Assembly (NCBI RefSeq): GCF_000485595.1
Contig: NW_014577134.1
Location: 491,749-513,069, forward strand
Source: Priapulus caudatus
Lineage: Eukaryota > Priapulida > Priapulimorpha > Priapulimorphida > Priapulidae
Direction: 5' to 3'
DNA length: 21,321 nt
Of the stretch, positions 18,829 through 21,321 are shown piece after piece (the first letter of the stretch is position 1; each line of letters opens with the position of its first letter). The notes beneath the pieces are model-generated. The model was not told the origin of the DNA. It saw nothing but the letters and a program-made list of their open reading frames with translations, and made no database searches. The position numbers and the translations under genes are program-made.

Positions 18829-20998
18829 TGTGCACGTACATGTGCGGGCGGGTGCACGTACATGTGCGGGCGGGTGCACGTAAACGTGCGTGCGTGCGTG
18901 TGTGCGTACACGTGCGTGCGTGCGTGCGTGCGTGTGCACGTACAGGTGCGTGCGTGAGTGCACGTACAGATGCGTGCGTGAGTGCATGTGCATGTACACG
19001 TGTGGGCATGTGCACGTACACGTGCGTGCGTGCGTACGTGCGTGCGTGTGCACGTACACGTGCGTGCTTGTGCACGTAAACACCGCCACCTTTCAATACA
19101 GAGGCGTGTTCAGGAGAGCGGATTTGCGAATAACTCTATGGTTAGTGTGACTGTAAGGGGTACGAGGCGTGGTGCGTGTGACTGTAAGAAATGCGAAGCA
19201 TGGTCAGTGTGATGTGATGCTACTGCTGTTATCGAAAGAGATTGGCATCTTGAGTATCTGATTAATTAGTTAGACTTCTGAAATAGTATTAGTCATTACT
19301 CGTCAGTCTAGCTATGTTGTCATGTCGGTGCTTGCTCACATGTCTCTCTTCTCCAACGGCAGGCAATGATAGGCGTCGCGTTCTCAGTGGGTTTCACCGT
19401 GGGTCCAATGATCGGAGCAGCATTCACACGCATGTCTACGGGTGCAGAGGGTTTCTACATTGCTCCCGCACTTTTCGCGCTGACTCTCGCTGTCATTGAC
19501 ATTCTGGTCATCTTCGTGGCTTTCAAGGAGACACTGCCTGCAGAGAGGAGGGTGAGTACGCACACAGCTGCACTACCAGAACACGTTCAAAACATGTCGA
19601 TGTGCGCTTAAAGTGATTACGTCACCGTAAATAGTAAAAAATATGTTAATATTTCCACTTTTTTACAAAATATAAGTAATTCTGTTCACTTTTTATGGTT
19701 AAATTGCTGCATTATACTTCTTATTTTACTATATTGTTCGATGTGAACATACACTCGTGACTCATACATAGCCCATAGCAAGCAAATAATGTTAGGAACA
19801 CTAATATCAAATCGTCCAGGTTTTTGGGATTTTTAACTAGTTGAGAAACAATCTTATCAGGTAAGAATTTGACGATACGTTTAGTCCCGTTAGTTCTTAC
19901 TTTTAATGTAAAAAAATGGCAACAAAAATTTGACAAATTTTACCATAGAAAATTCGTGACGTAGTCAATTTAAGCTTTTTCCCTTGTATTGTAGACTTCA
20001 CGTGTCGTAGTGATACCTGAATCCATGCACTGCCTGCTTGCTTTCGTTGACCACGTTGTCATAAGGTTGTGAATGCAATAGTTTCTGGTCATACCAGTGA
20101 CAGCAAACCTGATAACTACTTGGAAAAGCGAGTTTTTATCAGTGGCTGGATTGTAAAATTTGATTGTATCCTGTCGTTTTCTTCTGCAGTCAAAGTCTCT
20201 GGGCAGTGGAGTGAGTGGTGCCCTGGACTACATCAATCCAGTATCACTCTTTCGCTTCAGTGCTGTCCAACAGGTCAGCGTGAAAGGTAAACAGAGTAAC
20301 TCGTCACTCACCTTTAGCCTAATTAGAGTCGTGTATGTGTTTTTTTGTTAGTTTAGTTTTCCGGGTTTGAATAAAATAACAAACCTAGAAAGCACATTAT
20401 TGCATTTGCAGATAAGGTGATGATGGCAAGACTAGGGCTCATCTACTTTCTATATCTGTTTTTGTATTCTGGACTGGAGTTTACACTTACCTTCCTCACA
20501 CACATGCGTTATCATTACACCAGGTAATGTCATGGAGAGATGAGGGAAGGGGTGACTCACTAATATTAGAAAAGCAAGAGATGCTGGTGGAAATTCATGT
20601 CAATGCTGTGCATTAAAAAGAGCAAATGTTGATTAAAAACGTTCGTTTTCATGGCTATCCTATAGGAATGACTACACACCACAAATTCTCATCTGTCATG
20701 TTTAATCTGTACAATTAGGTGAACTCATTGAACCACTAGGTGACTGTTGTACTATGACATATGTATGAGGTGAGGTACAATAGATTCTATTCCCATAGCT
20801 TCTGTCCCGGCTTTTCCGCGAGTGCAAATATTTACTCGCTGTCCAAACGTGTATGCCAAATTGGTACTGCTTCGAGGCACCAGCCACCTAGCAATCCTCT
20901 ATGTACTTATTTTAATGTTTATTGTGTGCTCTGCTATTTCAGCATGCAGCAAGGCAAGATGTTCTGCTTCATAGGTATCATCATGGCACTCGTCCAAG
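14133..20998 (+). CDS. MFSD10: MFSD10 (TETRAN-like MFS transporter), 8 coding exons, 3' end outside window
   Basis: Spliced gene for a 12-helix major facilitator transporter. Known MFSD10/TETRAN is an organic-anion efflux-type carrier; substrate and membrane here are inferred only from the family. I joined exons 14133-14342, 14842-14938, 15083-15186, 15573-15731, 19363-19551, 20190-20286, 20412-20523 and 20943-20998, each bounded by AG and GT. Together they give 1024 nt, 341 codons plus one base, without a stop; the human protein is about 455 residues, so roughly the last 110 are missing at the right edge. Visible marks: a hydrophilic N-terminus of about 35 residues, TM1 with DLLAFTMILPLLP, the MFS motif A GALSDVYGRKP after TM2, ARVIGG in TM4, a motif-C-like GFTVGPMIGA in TM5, FKETLP after TM6, YFLYLFLYSGLEFTLTFLTH in TM7 and QQGKMF before TM8. 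Motifs and order match MFSD10 rather than other MFS families. No frameshift or internal stop occurs, so the gene looks intact. Confidence 0.93.
14343..14841 (+). other. MFSD10: MFSD10 intron 1
   Basis: 499 bp, donor GTACAG, acceptor ATTAATAG. Purine-rich GGAGGGATGGAGGGACGGGC near 14462. No other feature seen. Confidence 0.8.
14842..14938 (+). CDS. MFSD10: MFSD10 coding exon 2
   Basis: 97 nt between the acceptor ATTAATAG and the donor GTTTGC, entering in phase 0 and leaving in phase 1. It encodes the extracytoplasmic loop between TM1 and TM2 and the start of TM2, ending KFNSVLFG. The NSVLFGG sequence completed by exon 3 is characteristic of MFSD10. The donor is weak at +3 and +5, but the frame and homology leave no other choice. 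Confidence 0.9.
15083..15186 (+). CDS. MFSD10: MFSD10 coding exon 3 (TM2 and motif A)
   Basis: 104 nt, preceded by the pyrimidine-rich TTGTGTTTACAG and followed by GTATGC. It supplies the last two bases of a split glycine codon, then LVGSLFSLLQFLASPVIG (TM2) and the MFS signature GALSDVYGRKP in the TM2-TM3 loop, and runs into TM3 (MMLLSM). It ends in phase 0. Confidence 0.93.
15187..15572 (+). other. MFSD10: MFSD10 intron 3
   Basis: 386 bp from GTATGC to TCAATGCTAG. No repeat or RNA gene recognised. Confidence 0.8.
15573..15731 (+). CDS. MFSD10: MFSD10 coding exon 4 (TM3-TM4); its donor seeds the minisatellite
   Basis: 159 nt, 53 codons, phase 0 at both ends, bounded by TCAATGCTAG and GTGAGTATC. 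It encodes the rest of TM3 (VGVAISYGVWAL), TM4 with LARVIGGISKGN, and the cytoplasmic turn ending in TRGRGM. The last 14 bases, GAGGTCGTGGCATG, followed by the first 14 intron bases, form the unit of the 2.3-kb array that begins at the junction. Exon 5 continues AMIGVAF, so the annotated donor at 15732 is the one that restores the family sequence. Confidence 0.92.
15732..18030 (+). repeat. 28-bp minisatellite made of exon 4/intron 4 splice-donor copies
   Basis: Tandem array starting directly at the exon 4 donor. The unit is GTGAGTATCACTGT plus GAGGTCGTGGCATG: 14 intronic and 14 exonic bases, about 80 copies by length. Every unit recreates CATG|GTGAGT, a near-consensus 5' splice site. Between about 15732 and 17600 most units have one- or two-base insertions or losses. 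Between 17600 and 17770 they are clean, alternating GTGAGTATCACT and GTGAGTGTAAGT variants. From about 17770 a 30-bp variant (GTTGTGATGCA / GTTGTGCTGCA) takes over. Reading frames through the array, including long histidine-rich ones on the minus strand, are products of the repeat and not genes. Confidence 0.95.
18031..18393 (+). repeat. Diverged end of the minisatellite, with a 62-bp higher-order unit
   Basis: The array degenerates through units of the type GCAAGGCATGATATGTA (18060-18180). It then forms a regular 62-bp repeat at 18221-18282, 18283-18344 and 18345-18380, each made of two related halves, GGATATGAGGAGTGGTGAGT and GGTGCAAGGCATGGTGAGTG. Each half still holds a GTGAGT and ends CTGTAAG. 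It shares ancestry with the 28-bp unit. Confidence 0.8.
18400..19136. mobile_element. 737-bp Tc1/mariner-like non-autonomous element inserted in the array
   Basis: The ends are inverted copies: GAGTTGTTCGTAAATACC at 18400 and GGATTTGCGAATAACTC at 19120-19136, flanked by TA on both sides (18398-18399 and 19137-19138). Minisatellite-type sequence resumes directly after it (ATGGTTAGTGTGACTGTAAG). TA duplication and this layout fit a Tc1/mariner-type insertion. I see no transposase; most of the interior is a GTGCACGTACAC microsatellite. Confidence 0.65.
18541..19080. repeat. (GTGCACGTACACGTGCGTGC)n alternating purine-pyrimidine array
   Basis: About 540 bp of GTGCACGTACACGTG blocks separated by runs of GTGC and GTGTGC. 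Purines and pyrimidines alternate almost throughout, and GTGCACGTACACGTG is largely self-complementary, so both Z-DNA and cruciform forms are possible. Open frames on both strands across it come from the lack of stop codons in the repeat. Confidence 0.95.
19137..19215 (+). repeat. Right remnant of the splice-donor minisatellite
   Basis: GGTTAGTGTGACTGTAAGG and two further units (GGTGCGTGTGACTGTAAG, GGTCAGTGTGATG) continue the 31-bp repeat found left of the inserted element, which shows the insertion split one array. The donor core is altered to GTTAGT, GTGCGT and GTCAGT. Confidence 0.75.
19363..19551 (+). CDS. MFSD10: MFSD10 coding exon 5 (TM5-TM6)
   Basis: 189 nt, 63 codons, preceded by a strong pyrimidine tract (TCTCTCTTCTCC) and CAG, and followed by GTGAGTACG. 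It encodes TM5 with the motif-C-like GFTVGPMIGA, a short loop (TRMSTGAEGFYIAP), TM6 (ALFALTLAVIDILVIFVAF) and the start of the central cytoplasmic loop, KETLPAERR. It is separated from exon 4 by 3.6 kb, nearly all tandem repeat. Confidence 0.93.
19837..19974 (+). repeat. Interspersed repeat copy A (intron 5)
   Basis: 138 bp running from CTAGTTGAGAAACAATC to CGTAGTCAATTTAAG. It is matched in inverted orientation by 21052-21167 in intron 8, with the block CAGGTAAGAATTTGACGATA identical. No terminal repeats or coding capacity seen. Confidence 0.8.
20190..20286 (+). CDS. MFSD10: MFSD10 coding exon 6 (central loop)
   Basis: 97 nt after CGTTTTCTTCTGCAG. It encodes the hydrophilic loop between the two halves of the carrier, including LDYINPVSLFRFSAV, close to the loop of known MFSD10 proteins (LLRFSAV). 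I ended it at the GTAAAC donor (20287), because only phase 1 connects in frame to exon 7. The earlier GTCAGC at 20275 would give phase 0 and break the frame. Confidence 0.85.
20412..20523 (+). CDS. MFSD10: MFSD10 coding exon 7 (TM7)
   Basis: 112 nt after TGCATTTGCAG, ending in phase 2 before GTAATG. It encodes KVMMARLGL and TM7 (YFLYLFLYSGLEFTLTFLTH), one of the most conserved stretches of the family, then MRYHYT with a serine codon split to exon 8. Confidence 0.92.
20943..20998 (+). CDS. MFSD10: MFSD10 coding exon 8 (start of TM8)
   Basis: 56 nt after TGCTATTTCAG, ending in phase 1 before GTGTGT. It encodes SMQQGKMFCFIGIIMALVQ, the TM8 entry. QQGKMF is a family marker. The remaining exons, for about TM9-TM12, would lie to the right of the window. 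Confidence 0.9.
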
Positions 20999-21051
20999 GT
21001 GTGTGATAGAATAATTACCACTGCAACTCATTGATCTTCCTTGGCAACTCT

Positions 21052-21167
21052 TTAAATTGACTACGTCTCGAATTTTCGATGGTAAAATTCGTAAAAATTT
21101 AACTAACTAACTAACAGGACTAAACGTATCGTCAAATTCTTACCTGATATGATTGTTTCTCAACTAG
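21052..21167 (-). repeat. Interspersed repeat copy B (intron 8), inverted relative to copy A
   Basis: The reverse complement matches 19837-19974, with a 22-bp deficit in the middle and a CTAA microsatellite (21101-21115) where copy A has CGTTAGTTCTTAC. The two copies face each other across exons 6, 7 and 8. Confidence 0.8.
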
Positions 21168-21321
21168 ACGGACTTGCGGCCCCGCTTTTTGCGCGCGGCT
21201 CGCGGCGAAGCCGCGCCCCAACGCGAATACGCCACCCCCTTTTTGTCCACTTAGAGAGATATCTGAGACAGGGGTCTGAAAACGCACTACGCGAAAACTG
21301 GGCGCAATCCAACCGACATTT
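21168..21321. other. GC-rich intron 8 sequence, unrecognised
   Basis: It begins right after repeat copy B and includes a hairpin GCGCGGCT..AGCCGCGC (about 21192-21217). Base composition changes abruptly from the AT-rich intron, so it may be the edge of another mobile element. No exon seen. Confidence 0.4.

Noticed and set aside
18436-19096. Long open frames on both strands (up to 217 codons of His/Thr/Arg or Cys/Val repeats)
   Set aside because: They coincide with the GTGCACGTACAC array, which has no stop codons in most frames; simple-sequence artefact.
1-21321. tRNA, rRNA or riboswitch genes
   Set aside because: I saw no tRNA-like cloverleaf with A and B boxes, and no rRNA similarity, on reading both strands.

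Overview
This window is animal (metazoan) nuclear DNA, not prokaryotic. It holds spliced exons with GT..AG introns, non-LTR retrotransposon and hAT transposon remains, MITEs, TTAGGG-type interstitial repeats and long microsatellites. The one clear host gene is an orthologue of MFSD10 (TETRAN, a major facilitator superfamily transporter). TTAGGG-type repeats, CR1/L2-like retroelement fragments and dense MITEs suggest a non-arthropod invertebrate, but I cannot name the species.

Layout. 1-9100 is repeat-dense and carries no recognisable host gene. It is built from large inverted repeats (hairpin-capable elements of 0.2-0.67 kb), several with telomere-like TTAGGG/CCCTAA motifs between their arms. 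Three elements share the terminal motif AGGGTCTATGTCCCCC (61-326, 4619-5713, 5890-6779) but enclose different palindromes. About 2.4 kb (about 100-2483) is repeated in the same orientation at about 6540-9099, with many one- and two-base indels between the copies. A possible promoter (CCAAT, CRE, ETS-like and YY1-like motifs) lies at 3960-4080. 9100-13760 is a nest of mobile elements: the 3' end of a hAT transposon; a 3.96-kb element with 156-188 bp terminal inverted repeats; inside it a decayed minus-strand CR1/L2-like retrotransposon; and inside that a 296-bp MITE.

14133-20998 carries eight coding exons of MFSD10 on the plus strand, 341 codons, from the start codon to about transmembrane segment 8. 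The last quarter of the protein lies beyond the right edge. Every junction keeps the reading frame.

The most unusual feature is intron 4 (15732-19362). It opens with about 2.3 kb of a 28-bp minisatellite whose unit is the exon 4/intron 4 junction itself: 14 exonic plus 14 intronic bases. The gene therefore carries roughly 80 tandem copies or derivatives of its own 5' splice site directly downstream of the real one. The array drifts to 30-bp and then 62-bp units and is interrupted by a 737-bp element with a TA duplication, which holds about 540 bp of nearly uninterrupted alternating purine-pyrimidine DNA. Introns 5 and 8 carry inverted copies of one repeat, so exons 6-8 sit inside a potential intramolecular RNA duplex.

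Quality caution: the second copy of the segmental duplication and the 5' part of the minisatellite have dense indels, as unpolished long-read sequence does. Exact copy numbers there should not be trusted.
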